From Gammaproteobacteria bacterium (GTDB lineage: Bacteria > Pseudomonadota > Gammaproteobacteria > Enterobacterales > Psychrobiaceae), in assembly GCA_013214965.1 (NCBI GenBank), contig JABSRU010000037.1, forward strand, positions 1-41,247: a DNA stretch of 41,247 nucleotides. Direction: 5' to 3'. Position numbers and translations under genes: made by a program. Under the pieces are notes generated by a model. It saw nothing but the letters and a program-made list of their open reading frames with translations, was not told the DNA's origin and made no database searches. Positions 7,331-16,583 of the stretch are shown here, one piece after another; within the stretch, counting starts at the first letter, position 1; each line of letters starts with the position of its first letter.

Positions 7331-8031
7331 TTTTCACCTCCAAATAATTCGTTGATATTTGGCGGCGTCGTTGAAGCATCAATTTCTCCGTTTTGTACCG
7401 CTTTACGATATTCTCTGAGAGCTTTTATTTTAACTCTGAGTTTTGCTTGCTTATTAGTAATAGTTTCTTTTGTTTCTTGCTGATTTCCGTCTGACTTAAT
7501 AGGGTTATTTGTTTTATAAAAAGTGCCTTCTCCTATCGTACTTTTTGATGCTAGTGATTGGTAAACTCTCGATTGTTCCAATTCGATATACTTTTGATAA
7601 GCTGACTTTTCTTTTTCTTCAGTACCTTTATTCCTATTATTTCTTGAATTCCTGCCCTCTGTTGATGCTTTATATGAAGCGGTTTTACGTGGCGCATAAT
7701 CCTTTTTTATCGGCTGATCTAATATTTTGTCAGTAGTATTATTATTGGGGCTATTTTGTCCTATACCATTATTAAACCGACTAATAGCCGTATTTTGATT
7801 AACACGAATACCGTCTGTAACATTCTCTGGAGCGGTCAATGCAGTAGCAGCCTCTTTCTTATCATCTTCATCTTGTTGAGCAGACATAGAATAAAAAAGA
7901 AAGGCAAATAATCCAGTTAGCATAACCCCTGCTACTAGAAACCAGCGTTGTAGACCTGACTTTAGCGTAGATGGCTTTTCGCTGTCGATATCAGCTGTTG
8001 GATCTTTATTTTTCTCGTTAGGTTCAGCCAT
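7327..8031 (-). CDS. virB10: VirB10/TrbI N-terminal, inner-membrane half
   Basis: The frame is open upstream inside virB9, but GGGAG nine bases before ATG 8031 and the adjacent virB9 stop fix the start. The 234-residue product has a short cytosolic N-terminus, one membrane helix (about 28-47, WFLVAGVMLTGLFAFLFYSM) and a long, charged, low-complexity periplasmic part ending INELFGGEK. This is the layout of the first half of VirB10, which senses ATPase state at the inner membrane and passes it to the outer-membrane complex. The barrel domain is missing and is encoded by the next gene. Assignment rests on topology plus position between virB9 and the detached barrel domain. Confidence 0.75.
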   Translation of the reverse strand: MAEPNEKNKDPTADIDSEKPSTLKSGLQRWFLVAGVMLTGLFAFLFYSMSAQQDEDDKKEAATALTAPENVTDGIRVNQNTAISRFNNGIGQNSPNNNTTDKILDQPIKKDYAPRKTASYKASTEGRNSRNNRNKGTEEKEKSAYQKYIELEQSRVYQSLASKSTIGEGTFYKTNNPIKSDGNQQETKETITNKQAKLRVKIKALREYRKAVQNGEIDASTTPPNINELFGGEK

Positions 8032-8032
8032 A

Positions 8033-8851
8033 CTAATATGCTCCCTGCGTTGTATTATCAGCACGGCCGACTTCAACGGTTGAATCCGAATATTTGAGTT
8101 TAAATTCGGGAAAGATGCCGGCAATCATATAAAGTTTTGTTAACGGATCAAATTTAGCGTGTACCATTTCAGTCTGCCCCGATAATGTGGCCTCTACCAT
8201 CATAAGACCTTTGTTATAGTTATAAACCCGAATAAATGTAAAACGACCATCATCATAAATATCAGAAATCAAATTTTTACCTATAAAACCACTACCTTGA
8301 TCCCAAGTGTAACGGGTATAGATATTATGGCGATAACGACGTAATGCTTTTAATACTGCACTTTTAATTTTATCACTCGTGTTTTTTTTCTCAGTCATAT
8401 ATTTTTCGCGCCATAAACTGGCTAACACGCTCGATGTATCGGTCGGTCTTTTTAAGGTTAAAGCTTTTCTTTGTTTGGATGAAAAAATCAAACCATCAAC
8501 CAGACGATAACAATTTGATTTAACATTTTTCTTTCGATAAACCTTAAAATCATAACTTTTACCGGACATACCTACAGCTGATAATGAGGTTGATTGACCA
8601 AGCTTAAGCTCAGTGGTTGGTTTAATGTAAATATGTGGCCCTGCTGAATCGGTCAACCAAAGTTTACTGTTACCAACAATAGGGTCTGTGTTTTGCATAA
8701 TGTTTTCAGGTAATTCAATATGCGTGTAATTATTAATCATCGAATTTACAACATGAGTTTGGCCGTCTTCATGGTTTAGCCGGTTACATTCAATAGCGGC
8801 AACTGAAGATGATATAAAAGTTATTACTAGAGCGCTCAACATAGTTTTCAT
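8033..8851 (-). CDS. virB9: VirB9/TrbG outer-membrane core component
   Basis: A 272-residue exported protein with signal peptide (MKTMLSALVITFISSSVAA). The N-terminal part has IYIKPTTELKLGQSTSLSAVGMSGKSYDFKVYR, matching the VirB9 N-terminal domain, and the C-terminal domain contains YTRYTWDQGSGFIGKNLISDIYDDGRFTFIRV, the VirB9 pattern that packs around VirB10. It lies between virB8 and virB10 as in standard P-type operons, 20 bp after virB8 and one base before the virB10 N-terminal gene. Role: outer ring of the core complex. Assignment is confident from motif and order. Confidence 0.85.
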   Translation of the reverse strand: MKTMLSALVITFISSSVAAIECNRLNHEDGQTHVVNSMINNYTHIELPENIMQNTDPIVGNSKLWLTDSAGPHIYIKPTTELKLGQSTSLSAVGMSGKSYDFKVYRKKNVKSNCYRLVDGLIFSSKQRKALTLKRPTDTSSVLASLWREKYMTEKKNTSDKIKSAVLKALRRYRHNIYTRYTWDQGSGFIGKNLISDIYDDGRFTFIRVYNYNKGLMMVEATLSGQTEMVHAKFDPLTKLYMIAGIFPEFKLKYSDSTVEVGRADNTTQGAY

Positions 8852-8871
8852 AATTAGTCCGTCCGATTAAA

Positions 8872-9636
8872 TTATTTAGTAACTGAGTTATCGTAATTAA
8901 TTTTTTCTTGAATAATTTCTAGCCCAATTGGATTAGCTCGAAGCTGATCACGAGAGAATCTTTTTAGTTCCTTAAAGTTCTTAAGTCGCCAATGCAAATT
9001 AACAACTTCTCTGATTGGTTTTCCTTGCTGAAAACCATCTGAATTAATGGTTGTGCGCTCTATAAATATATTGGTTCGATAAACATCAGAATTACCATTA
9101 ACAAATACACCAGATGACACATCGAAATGATCGGTAAATCGTATTTCTATTTTTTCAGTGATACCCCTTTTAGTAAAATCTATGGCTTTTTGGGCGGCGT
9201 AATATTGCCCTTCGCCATTACCAACAAAACTATTAGCCAAAGTATCAGACATAAAAATCAGGGCAAAACCATAATTTCGTGACATTGCGTGAGGATTAAC
9301 ACCAAATCTTGATTCAACATAATCATGAATATGCTTGTCGATTATTAGCGGAAAATAATCAGCTTCTTCGCCAGATTTTCTAAACTCTATATCCCATGTA
9401 CCATTAGGATACATTTTAACAAACATCAATTCGGTGTTATTTTCTGCTCGTTCGTTAGCTAAATTAATCAAAAAACCCTGGATAATGTTAAAAACAATAG
9501 ACAGCAACAAAACAACGTATATTTTGGTATTTATTGAGACTAGTGATGCAGCAGTGCTATTAATTTCACTTGTCGTATCGTCATCTGATACTTTGATAAT
9601 TGGTTCAATTTGCTCTTTTTTAATTATTTTATCCAT
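8872..9636 (-). CDS. virB8: VirB8/TrbF inner-membrane scaffold protein
   Basis: A 254-residue bitopic protein: about 38 cytosolic residues, one membrane helix (about 39-60, YVVLLLSIVFNIIQGFLINLA), then a periplasmic NTF2-like domain of about 190 residues. VirB8-type proteins nucleate the inner-membrane complex and contact VirB6, VirB9 and VirB10. Sequence identity to named families is not obvious by eye, so the call rests on topology, size and position between virB6 and virB9. AAGGT lies nine bases before the ATG. Confidence 0.75.
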   Translation of the reverse strand: MDKIIKKEQIEPIIKVSDDDTTSEINSTAASLVSINTKIYVVLLLSIVFNIIQGFLINLANERAENNTELMFVKMYPNGTWDIEFRKSGEEADYFPLIIDKHIHDYVESRFGVNPHAMSRNYGFALIFMSDTLANSFVGNGEGQYYAAQKAIDFTKRGITEKIEIRFTDHFDVSSGVFVNGNSDVYRTNIFIERTTINSDGFQQGKPIREVVNLHWRLKNFKELKRFSRDQLRANPIGLEIIQEKINYDNSVTK

Positions 9637-9653
9637 GTTGAGTTACCTTATTT

Positions 9654-10604
9654 TTAAATCATTTTTACGACTGTTGTAGCTACTTTCATAGCTGCATTCG
9701 ATGCCTTAGAAGTAATACCACCAAATCCCGATGCCATTGCCGCAGACATACCACCGACTGCTAGCATAAAAAAAATACCTATAAACAAATGGAGAATAAT
9801 TCTATTAGCGGCCAACGAATCAGCTACCGGATTGAATTCTATAGGTGAGTCGAGAACGCCAAATATTGCGAAGAAATAAAGGTAATAAAGACTTAAAGCT
9901 ATTTTTGCAAAAAGGTGAAAAAACCAAAAACCAAGAAAAATCTGGAACCATTTATCAAATATTTTACGGGTAAACGGTACTAATAGTAGAGGCAGGAATA
10001 ATAAACCAGTAATTTTAGAAAAGGCGTAACCCCATACTCCCCAGGCATTCATAACAAATATAATAATTTTTAAAATTACCAGGACTACCTGAAATTGAAA
10101 GAAAACCCACCATGCCGCTAACCCACTGAATATAGAAATATCCTTTAACCTGATATTTTCCAGTGCTTCTGACATCTTTGCCCCAGCAAAAATCGGATCA
10201 GACTCTCCAACAGCTTCAGTTTGAATACCAGAACCAATTGCATCTGCCCAACTCCAAATTTCACTAAGCGCATAGTTATAATTGACGTAAAATCCCCAGG
10301 TAAAAATAACGATAAATACGTAAGCGATTAACTCTTCAAGCTCGTATTTTTTTAGCGCCCAGGCAATGGTATGCCAAGCTAGCCCAATAAATGTAAAACC
10401 AATCATCATAGAAAGAATATATTTTGATAGCGGTGAATCAGGGTTGTCTATTAGATCCGTTACAAAATCTGAGATAACACCATTTAGTATTTCATCGGCT
10501 TTACTCAATTCTTCTTCAGCAAATACGTTTCCCGAAAAAGAAAAAGCGAATAATATAACACTAGAAGATACTAATTTTTTGAGTAGTATTTTAAGTAATA
10601 TCAT
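9654..10604 (-). CDS. virB6: VirB6/TrbL polytopic inner-membrane protein
   Basis: A 316-residue protein with a cleavable-looking N-terminus followed by about six membrane helices, including YILSMMIGFTFIGLAWHTI, LIAYVFIVIFTWGFYVNY, FQVVLVILKIIIFVMNAWGVW and LHLFIGIFFMLAVGGMSAAMASGFGG. The Gly/Ala-rich C-terminus is typical of VirB6/TrbL, which lines the DNA path at the inner membrane. Its ATG overlaps the previous stop (ATGA), indicating translational coupling. The order virB5, small exported protein, virB6 fits the trbJ-trbK-trbL block of P-type systems. Confidence 0.85.
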   Translation of the reverse strand: MILLKILLKKLVSSSVILFAFSFSGNVFAEEELSKADEILNGVISDFVTDLIDNPDSPLSKYILSMMIGFTFIGLAWHTIAWALKKYELEELIAYVFIVIFTWGFYVNYNYALSEIWSWADAIGSGIQTEAVGESDPIFAGAKMSEALENIRLKDISIFSGLAAWWVFFQFQVVLVILKIIIFVMNAWGVWGYAFSKITGLLFLPLLLVPFTRKIFDKWFQIFLGFWFFHLFAKIALSLYYLYFFAIFGVLDSPIEFNPVADSLAANRIILHLFIGIFFMLAVGGMSAAMASGFGGITSKASNAAMKVATTVVKMI

Positions 10605-11116
10605 CTGTAATCCCTATAATCATTAGGGTTCTGTTTTAATACATAACGCTCGATATACATCGTTTCACGATGAAGAATATCGACAGTAAGCTCTATATTT
10701 TCGGTTTTTATATATTTCGGGTTGAAAGAAACATAATCTATTAACCCTATAAGTTCTTTAAGTTTTGCCTTAGCCGTTAACTCAGTCATAGACGCATAAA
10801 ATTTATCACCAAACTCGGTCGTGCCACGATCAGGGTTTTTTGCATACCACTCTTTACGCAATTCTTTGGTGCATTTGAGTTGAAAATAAAACTTCTTGTG
10901 TTTCTCCTTACATTTTTGATGAACTTTATTTGCATATACTTTGTAATCTGCTAATCGCTTAATTCGGTAAGGGTCTGCAACGTGTTCTCTCGGTTTATCA
11001 CCACGCTTACTAATTCGGGATTCAATAAGTAGTTCATCAAGCGTTTTAGTAGCTAAAGCAGGTAGACTTAAAGTAAGAGAGAGAGAGATAATGATGCTAG
11101 TTCTCATTGGTTTCAC
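10601..11116 (-). CDS. Exported hypothetical protein of the transfer operon, 171 aa
   Basis: Signal peptide MKPMRTSIIISLSLTLSLPALA is followed by a basic, helical mature part with two cysteines (HQKCKEKHKKFYFQLKCTKE) that could form one disulphide. I do not recognise the family. It is 2 bp from virB5 and overlaps virB6 by 4 bp, the position that trbK-type lipoproteins or entry-exclusion genes occupy elsewhere. There is no lipobox, so it is not an evident TrbK. A periplasmic accessory or exclusion factor is inferred from place alone. Confidence 0.65.
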   Translation of the reverse strand: MKPMRTSIIISLSLTLSLPALATKTLDELLIESRISKRGDKPREHVADPYRIKRLADYKVYANKVHQKCKEKHKKFYFQLKCTKELRKEWYAKNPDRGTTEFGDKFYASMTELTAKAKLKELIGLIDYVSFNPKYIKTENIELTVDILHRETMYIERYVLKQNPNDYRDYR

Positions 11117-11118
11117 CT

Positions 11119-12009
11119 TTAAAAGTTAACACTGTCAACACGGCCTACTTCAGCCTCGTATTTGTCACTGTTTTTTATTTCGAGCTTATCCAATAAATAC
11201 ATATCGTAAGCAAATGATTCTTGAGCTTTGCGATCCATAACATCTTGATTCGACATTTTGAAATTCTTAAGAGTCATATCGTTTTGACTTTTTTGCATGG
11301 CAATTTGAAGCTCAAGCTGCATAGCCATTATTTGCAATGTTCTTAACTGAGACTCGTCACCCATTGCTACATTTTCGCGGTCTTCAGCCATACTTTTTTC
11401 AGCTTCAGCTAAGTTTTCTGAACGTGACTGAAACGCTTTAACAGCGTAAGCTTGTTCAGTTGCTTCTCGGGATCTTAAATAATGTTGCTCAGCCTGTGCT
11501 TTTTGTTGATCACGCATATCGCTACTGTCAAAAACAGTATCAATATCGTCAAAAACATCATCTAAATTACGAATACGTTTATAAATAGTACTAACTTTTT
11601 CATCTATATCTATAACGCCATCGTCGGTGTAAATAGCTACTCCCCATTCATTCCACGATGAATCAAGTGGATTTAAAGGGAAATCAATATCAATTTGACC
11701 GAGTAGATCTTTCCAGCCATCATTATCAACCAAATCTGCCAATCCTTTTATTTGGTTTAATGCATGTTCATATTCCCTATAAATTTGTTCCATTTGTTGA
11801 AGGGTCTGAACATATTCATTAGCAGCTACGGACGATTGATATATACTCTCTGCATAAGTCGATAATTGTTGAATATATTCTAATAAACTTTGTATAAAAC
11901 TTACGATATCCACCGTTGGTATGCCTGTAGCTTCAGATTTTGGGGAATAAATTGTAATAGGAGTCAATATTAAAAATAAAGACAATACGTAAGCGGCTAA
12001 TTTCTTCAT
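11119..12009 (-). CDS. trbJ: VirB5/TrbJ-like pilus-associated protein
   Basis: A 296-residue exported protein with signal peptide (about 1-27). The mature part is almost wholly alpha-helical: VDIVSFIQSLLEYIQQLSTYAESI, a TrbJ/VirB5-style N-terminus, then long heptad-like helices around 150-250 (QQKAQAEQHYLRSREATEQA, ENLAEAEKSMAEDRENVA). VirB5 proteins cap the pilus tip and help recipient contact. It lies directly after virB4 in transcription order, 12 bp away. Subfamily choice (TrbJ versus VirB5) is tentative; the pilus-minor-protein role follows from family and place. Confidence 0.75.
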   Translation of the reverse strand: MKKLAAYVLSLFLILTPITIYSPKSEATGIPTVDIVSFIQSLLEYIQQLSTYAESIYQSSVAANEYVQTLQQMEQIYREYEHALNQIKGLADLVDNDGWKDLLGQIDIDFPLNPLDSSWNEWGVAIYTDDGVIDIDEKVSTIYKRIRNLDDVFDDIDTVFDSSDMRDQQKAQAEQHYLRSREATEQAYAVKAFQSRSENLAEAEKSMAEDRENVAMGDESQLRTLQIMAMQLELQIAMQKSQNDMTLKNFKMSNQDVMDRKAQESFAYDMYLLDKLEIKNSDKYEAEVGRVDSVNF

Positions 12010-12021
12010 GATTATTTCCTT

Positions 12022-14544
12022 TTAATTAAAGTTTAAATCTTGAATCGTTTGTTGAATTGCCTTATCAATATCACTACCATACAATTTTAAATTTCGCTCT
12101 AACGTGGTAGCTTCACCGGCAACACTAGTGTTAATAACACGTTGCTCTGGCCCTTCATGTAAATTAATGACCTTTGCAACGCCTATTTCTGGTTGATATA
12201 TAAATGCTTGTTGTTTTGGTTTCAGGTTTTCTATTGCGTCAAGATATCCCTCTGACAGTTCAAATACTTCTCGGTATACGTCCCTACTCATTTCAGCATC
12301 GGCCATAAACCAAAAAGTAGAGGCTGCACTACGAACAGCAGCCCAATCTTCTATTTTTCCTAGCTCTCTTGGATTTTGAGTCCATAACGACACACTACCG
12401 TTCCATTTTCCCCAGGTGCGAACGCCATTAACTAAAAACTCAGGCATTCCTTTAATTTTTAAAAAATTATGGCACTCGTCTATATCCAACTCTTTTAAAG
12501 AGTCGCGTATATTGGGGTTTTCAAAAGACCGCAACACGCGATAAACAATTTCATTCATGGTAATAGGTAAAGCGATTGGATCGCCTTTCACCCCCATAAT
12601 GTTATAAACACTAAATCGTCTACTTAACGAGCCAATAGCATCGGTTTTATTATCGTAAATACGGGCATAATTTCCGTCACCGTAAAAACGCGATAATTTA
12701 TAGGAAACATCATCATTACAATGATCAATAAACGTTGAAAAAGATTGCATTTCCTTAGGTAATTTAAGAGTAGAAAAAAGAGCTTCATCAATTTGAATTT
12801 GTTCATCACGGGTAAATTTCTGTAATTCTTCGCTGCTGTTAGATTGAATCATCTGCTCTAGTTGTCTGACAAAATGAGCCCTAAAAGCCCGGTCATTTTC
12901 ACCATTAGCGATAAAAAATGGATTAAATCCCTGTTTAATTTCATCATCAATTCTAAAAATACTACCGTCATCTTGAAAAAAGTTAGCAACAGCTTCAGTA
13001 CCTGGATCAATATCTATCGCGGTATATAATCCACCGAATTTCATAAAATGAGTTGCTAATGTATTTTTCAGAAATGTTTTACCGGAGCGGATAGGACCAA
13101 CTCCAATTGTCATGCTTTTACCGCCAATATAGGGAGTATAATAAAATGGTGTACCATCATTCGACTCAAAAATATAAAACGCTTCTTCTTTTGTTGTTCC
13201 CGCAGCTGTAACTTTATCCCAATGCGGAATACCAATATTAGATTTATAATTAAGAGATAGCGCGGCAACCTTTGATGCATTTAATACCATGCTACGTTTA
13301 GATTTGAATTGTGATCCCGGTAAAAAACATTCAAAAGCAGATTGTAAACCAGCTGATTCCCAAATTAAATCGACGCCAGCCTGATTTAATGAAGCGCGAA
13401 TTTTTTTAGCTGTTTCGTTAACTTCAGATGGGTTTTCTGAAAATACAGCAATGTATGATTCAAATTCACCGTGATAATCAGATAATGATTGAGATTGCTG
13501 AACTTCAGATAAGATAGATTTATCATGTTCTGACATTGATGATAGCCTTTCTAATTCAGTCTTTTCTTTGCCGAACATCATATCAGCGACGCTTACTTGA
13601 TTACGTGCAACATCGTCTGTCATTGTTTTAAAGTGTTTTTCTTGATGTTTTTTTTCAAAGCCTCTGTAACGTGACATAAACACATAATTGCCCAAATTGC
13701 TTAGTGGCGGGTTAGCGCCGGTAGTCAACAATCCATCTTTAATATATTCATCAGAAAACCCTTTCACCGTCGCTATTCTGACATAAACAGTTTTAAGGCC
13801 GCTAAATTTTAAGAAGTTAACACCACCAATATTGACAGGATTGATATTAGCTTCAAAAATCCTACTATCTAATGACGATGAAGATGGATTAGAGGGCAGA
13901 GAAAGGTAATCAAAGTCAAAATTATTAAGTGCTTTCATTAACGACCAAGTTGTTGATGAACTCAATTGATGATTATTAAAAGAAGTAAGGTCAAGTCTTG
14001 ATAAATGATTTTGTATTTCTTCTTGCAGCATTAATTCAGTATTTTTGACATCATCCGCATATGCTAGGTAACTAGCGCGTTCTGAAAAACGAATTTTGAT
14101 ATATTTTCTTGCATCTTTAGATAATGGGGTCGATATTAAATTTTGGAGGAATTCAAAGTTTTTCCAAGAAGTGAGATCCCGCGCAAAAGGTAGCTCTGGC
14201 ATAAAGTACACTTTTGAGCTATATAAATCTCTTTGGCTGTTTAGAAATATTTCACGACGTTTTGAAACAATATTTGAACGTTTACTATCCCGTTCTTTGA
14301 TACTCACGTTAGATTCTTTCTGATGAATATAATATTGTGTTAATACCATATCAGGGGGGCTATTTCTGATAATAGAACGTACTAATGCTGTAGAAAATAT
14401 TCGTTCTCTATCGCCTAATCCTGTTGGGTCAATACCACCTAACTCATAGGCACCAAACATTGATGAAGCCTTTGTTATAAAAAAATCTTTATAACGACCA
14501 GCTAAACATGATAAATCCCCTGTTGATGTACTAGTCTTTTTCAT
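12022..14544 (-). CDS. virB4: VirB4/TrbE conjugative ATPase
   Basis: An 840-residue cytosolic AAA+-like ATPase, the conserved energy source of type IV secretion. Walker A is GPIRSGKTFLKNTLATHF near residue 484; Walker B is around LKELDIDECHNFL near 690; a C-terminal RecA-like region with SVSLWTQNPRELG follows. The N-terminal half (about 1-400) has the usual VirB4 mixed fold. Length fits the family (about 800-850). The next upstream gene is virB2, 44 bp away; virB5 follows after 12 bp. Both ATPase motifs look intact, so the protein should be active. Confidence 0.93.
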   Translation of the reverse strand: MKKTSTSTGDLSCLAGRYKDFFITKASSMFGAYELGGIDPTGLGDRERIFSTALVRSIIRNSPPDMVLTQYYIHQKESNVSIKERDSKRSNIVSKRREIFLNSQRDLYSSKVYFMPELPFARDLTSWKNFEFLQNLISTPLSKDARKYIKIRFSERASYLAYADDVKNTELMLQEEIQNHLSRLDLTSFNNHQLSSSTTWSLMKALNNFDFDYLSLPSNPSSSSLDSRIFEANINPVNIGGVNFLKFSGLKTVYVRIATVKGFSDEYIKDGLLTTGANPPLSNLGNYVFMSRYRGFEKKHQEKHFKTMTDDVARNQVSVADMMFGKEKTELERLSSMSEHDKSILSEVQQSQSLSDYHGEFESYIAVFSENPSEVNETAKKIRASLNQAGVDLIWESAGLQSAFECFLPGSQFKSKRSMVLNASKVAALSLNYKSNIGIPHWDKVTAAGTTKEEAFYIFESNDGTPFYYTPYIGGKSMTIGVGPIRSGKTFLKNTLATHFMKFGGLYTAIDIDPGTEAVANFFQDDGSIFRIDDEIKQGFNPFFIANGENDRAFRAHFVRQLEQMIQSNSSEELQKFTRDEQIQIDEALFSTLKLPKEMQSFSTFIDHCNDDVSYKLSRFYGDGNYARIYDNKTDAIGSLSRRFSVYNIMGVKGDPIALPITMNEIVYRVLRSFENPNIRDSLKELDIDECHNFLKIKGMPEFLVNGVRTWGKWNGSVSLWTQNPRELGKIEDWAAVRSAASTFWFMADAEMSRDVYREVFELSEGYLDAIENLKPKQQAFIYQPEIGVAKVINLHEGPEQRVINTSVAGEATTLERNLKLYGSDIDKAIQQTIQDLNFN

Positions 14545-14588
14545 GAAATATCTCTAATTTATAAATTGAAGAAAAATATAATCATTGA

Positions 14589-14930
14589 TTAGCTTCTAAA
14601 TGCGGTTATCCAAACACCAATGTTTAAAATGATGATTATCGCAATAATGACTCGCATCAGTGTACCCATAGCCATAACCATTTTAGGAGCAATAGCCCAC
14701 AATATTGCAACACCAGCGATACAAAAGAACGAAAAAGCGGTAGCGACTGGGCCATCAATAAAATTAATAATATCCTGTACGAAAGCTGTTACTTTTGCTA
14801 ATGGGCCAGTTTTCGGTCCGCCGATACTATATTCAGCATAAGCACTAGTGGTGAAAAACACGAAAATTGAAATCGTTAGTATGTTTATTTTTTGTTTTGT
14901 TGTAATAACAAATTTATTAAATTTATTCAT
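14589..14930 (-). CDS. virB2: VirB2/TrbC major pilin
   Basis: A 113-residue pilin precursor: a long leader (about residues 1-32, ending FFTTSAYA) followed by two hydrophobic helices separated by a short polar loop (TAFSFFCIAGVAILWAIA and MAMGTLMRVIIAIIIILNIGVW). This is the two-helix hairpin of VirB2 pilins, which polymerise into the conjugative pilus. It sits between virB3 and virB4, as expected. AGGAAG lies upstream of the ATG. Confidence 0.85.
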   Translation of the reverse strand: MNKFNKFVITTKQKINILTISIFVFFTTSAYAEYSIGGPKTGPLAKVTAFVQDIINFIDGPVATAFSFFCIAGVAILWAIAPKMVMAMGTLMRVIIAIIIILNIGVWITAFRS

Positions 14931-14941
14931 ATCTATACTTC

Positions 14942-15289
14942 CTATCGGTTATTGAATTTAAAAATTTCTTTAACTTCTATATTTCCATTAGATTGCTGCA
15001 TTAAAATTTTTAATTTCTTTTCATTAACACCACCTGCTGTGTACATATTGGGTCTTTTTAAGTTATCAAATAATAAAATTAAGGCTTGATCGTCATTTTT
15101 GTGAATAACAATAAGGGGAGGGATAAAAATTAGAAAAATGGCAATCGAAGCTACAAATCCAATAACAACGAATGTAATGACAACAAGCGCGACTGTCCCA
15201 AGGAATAATTTTGAAGGTACACCGCGAATAAGCCGCTTTTCATACAAGGCTTTGTTATGTTTCAGATTTTCGTTCTTGCTATCGACCAT
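14942..15289 (-). CDS. virB3: VirB3/TrbD inner-membrane protein
   Basis: A 115-residue protein with a basic N-terminus (RLIRGVPSKLFLG), the typical VirB3 entry into the membrane, and two closely spaced membrane helices (GTVALVVITFVVIGFVASI, IFLIFIPPLIVIHKN). VirB3 is needed for pilus assembly and works with VirB4. It precedes virB2 by 11 bp. Here virB3 comes before virB2, an inversion of the order found in most P-type operons. Confidence 0.8.
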   Translation of the reverse strand: MVDSKNENLKHNKALYEKRLIRGVPSKLFLGTVALVVITFVVIGFVASIAIFLIFIPPLIVIHKNDDQALILLFDNLKRPNMYTAGGVNEKKLKILMQQSNGNIEVKEIFKFNNR

Positions 15290-15584
15290 TTTAAATTTCC
15301 ATTTAATTATATTACATAACTGCTTGGTAATTTTCCGGATTCAAAGCCCGTAAAGGAATTGAACCAACAAATATAATGACACAAAATGGCTCATTAGTGA
15401 ACTATTTTTACCATTAAAAGGCTTTTTTTCGGTTAATTATGCAATAATAGTCCATTATTCGTAGTTTTCTGAGAATATCCTGAGATTATCATAGCCGAAC
15501 AACAGGGAAGGGACTGTTTTCGGCCAACTGCGATTTAGCAAGAATTTCATTTTAAGAATAGACGATATTTTAAACTTTGAAGTG
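15290..15584. other. 295-bp gap between virB11 and virB3
   Basis: No credible gene. A 63-codon minus frame at 15455-15646 overlaps the end of virB11 and has no homology or ribosome site. The DNA is AT-rich and splits an otherwise tightly packed operon, so it may hold a second promoter for virB3 onward or a decayed gene. At its right edge the last 15 bp of virB11 are tandemly duplicated (TTAAACTTTGAAGTG, twice). Confidence 0.5.
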
Positions 15585-16583
15585 TTAAACTTTGAAGTGT
15601 AAGTCGTTATTTTGGTCATAACCGAAGACTTTAACCATTTCACCATCCTCGTTAAGTATTGTTATTTCAGTTATACGTTTACCGTGTTTAGTACGTTTCG
15701 TTTGGATAAACAGATTAATTGACTCTTTTACTTCCACACCTGCCATTTCAAAATCAATCATGCCCTCTTTGGATAACAGATACTGAATACGCCGAATAGC
15801 TTTTGCTGGATTGTTAGCATGTATAGATGTAAGACAGCCATCATGACCAGTATTTATTACTTGTAGGAATGCATCACATGCGCTTGCATCCCTAATTTCT
15901 CCCACGATTACCCGATCTGGGCGTTGTCTTAATGTTGTTTCAATCAAATAAGACAAATTAATTTCAGAACCCTCTCTTTTAGGTGCCTCCATTGCAATAA
16001 CGTTCGGTAGTTTTAAACCAAGTTCTTGCGTATCTTCACATACAATAACCCGATCATCTTTTGCTATAAAACCCGCCATAGCTCTAAGTATAGTAGTTTT
16101 CCCAGAACCAGTAGAGCCTGAAATAATAGCGTTTTTCTCTTCATTAACAGATACTTTTATATAATCGGCCATTTCTTGAGTTAGAGATTTATATTTAACT
16201 AAATCATCAAACGTTAAAACTGTTTTAGGAGCGCAACGAATAGTGATTGATGCCCCTGTAGGAGTTATTAATGTTGAGGTACAACAAGCTCTGGATTGAT
16301 CAGGTAATCTAGCATGCAAAACTCCTAACGTTCCTTTATCTTGTCTTAATGCAATAGATAATTGACGTATAAGTCTCATTAAATTTTCTTCGTTTTCAAA
16401 TGTTGCGTCGGTTTTAATTTTTCCTTTATTATTTTCGATAAATATATTATCAAAACCATTAATCATAATTTCAGTCACTTCTGGATCAATAAAATATTCA
16501 AATATAGGTTCCATATAATGCTGTACTAAATTCCATTTATTTTGAACATTCTTTGCAACTTTCCATATTGGATCATACTTCAT
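15585..16583 (-). CDS. virB11: VirB11/TrbB secretion ATPase
   Basis: Start set at 16583, where AGGAG precedes the ATG; the frame is open for eight more codons. The 332-residue product is a VirB11-type hexameric ATPase with Walker A SGSTGSGKTTILRAMAGF, an Asp box (CEDTQELGL), Walker B (RPDRVIVGEIRD) and the His box (TGHDGCLTSIHANNP). It powers pilus biogenesis and substrate transfer at the inner membrane. It overlaps the upstream gene by 11 bp. Its 3' end carries a tandem 15-bp duplication just past the stop, consistent with past slippage. Confidence 0.95.
   Translation of the reverse strand: MKYDPIWKVAKNVQNKWNLVQHYMEPIFEYFIDPEVTEIMINGFDNIFIENNKGKIKTDATFENEENLMRLIRQLSIALRQDKGTLGVLHARLPDQSRACCTSTLITPTGASITIRCAPKTVLTFDDLVKYKSLTQEMADYIKVSVNEEKNAIISGSTGSGKTTILRAMAGFIAKDDRVIVCEDTQELGLKLPNVIAMEAPKREGSEINLSYLIETTLRQRPDRVIVGEIRDASACDAFLQVINTGHDGCLTSIHANNPAKAIRRIQYLLSKEGMIDFEMAGVEVKESINLFIQTKRTKHGKRITEITILNEDGEMVKVFGYDQNNDLHFKV

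Noticed and set aside
15330-15380. tRNA-like fragment (GGTTCAATTCC T-arm on the minus strand)
   Set aside because: No acceptor stem, D-arm or anticodon arm can be completed.
15455-15646. 63-codon minus-strand frame after virB11
   Set aside because: It overlaps the virB11 3' end, has no ribosome site and no domain.
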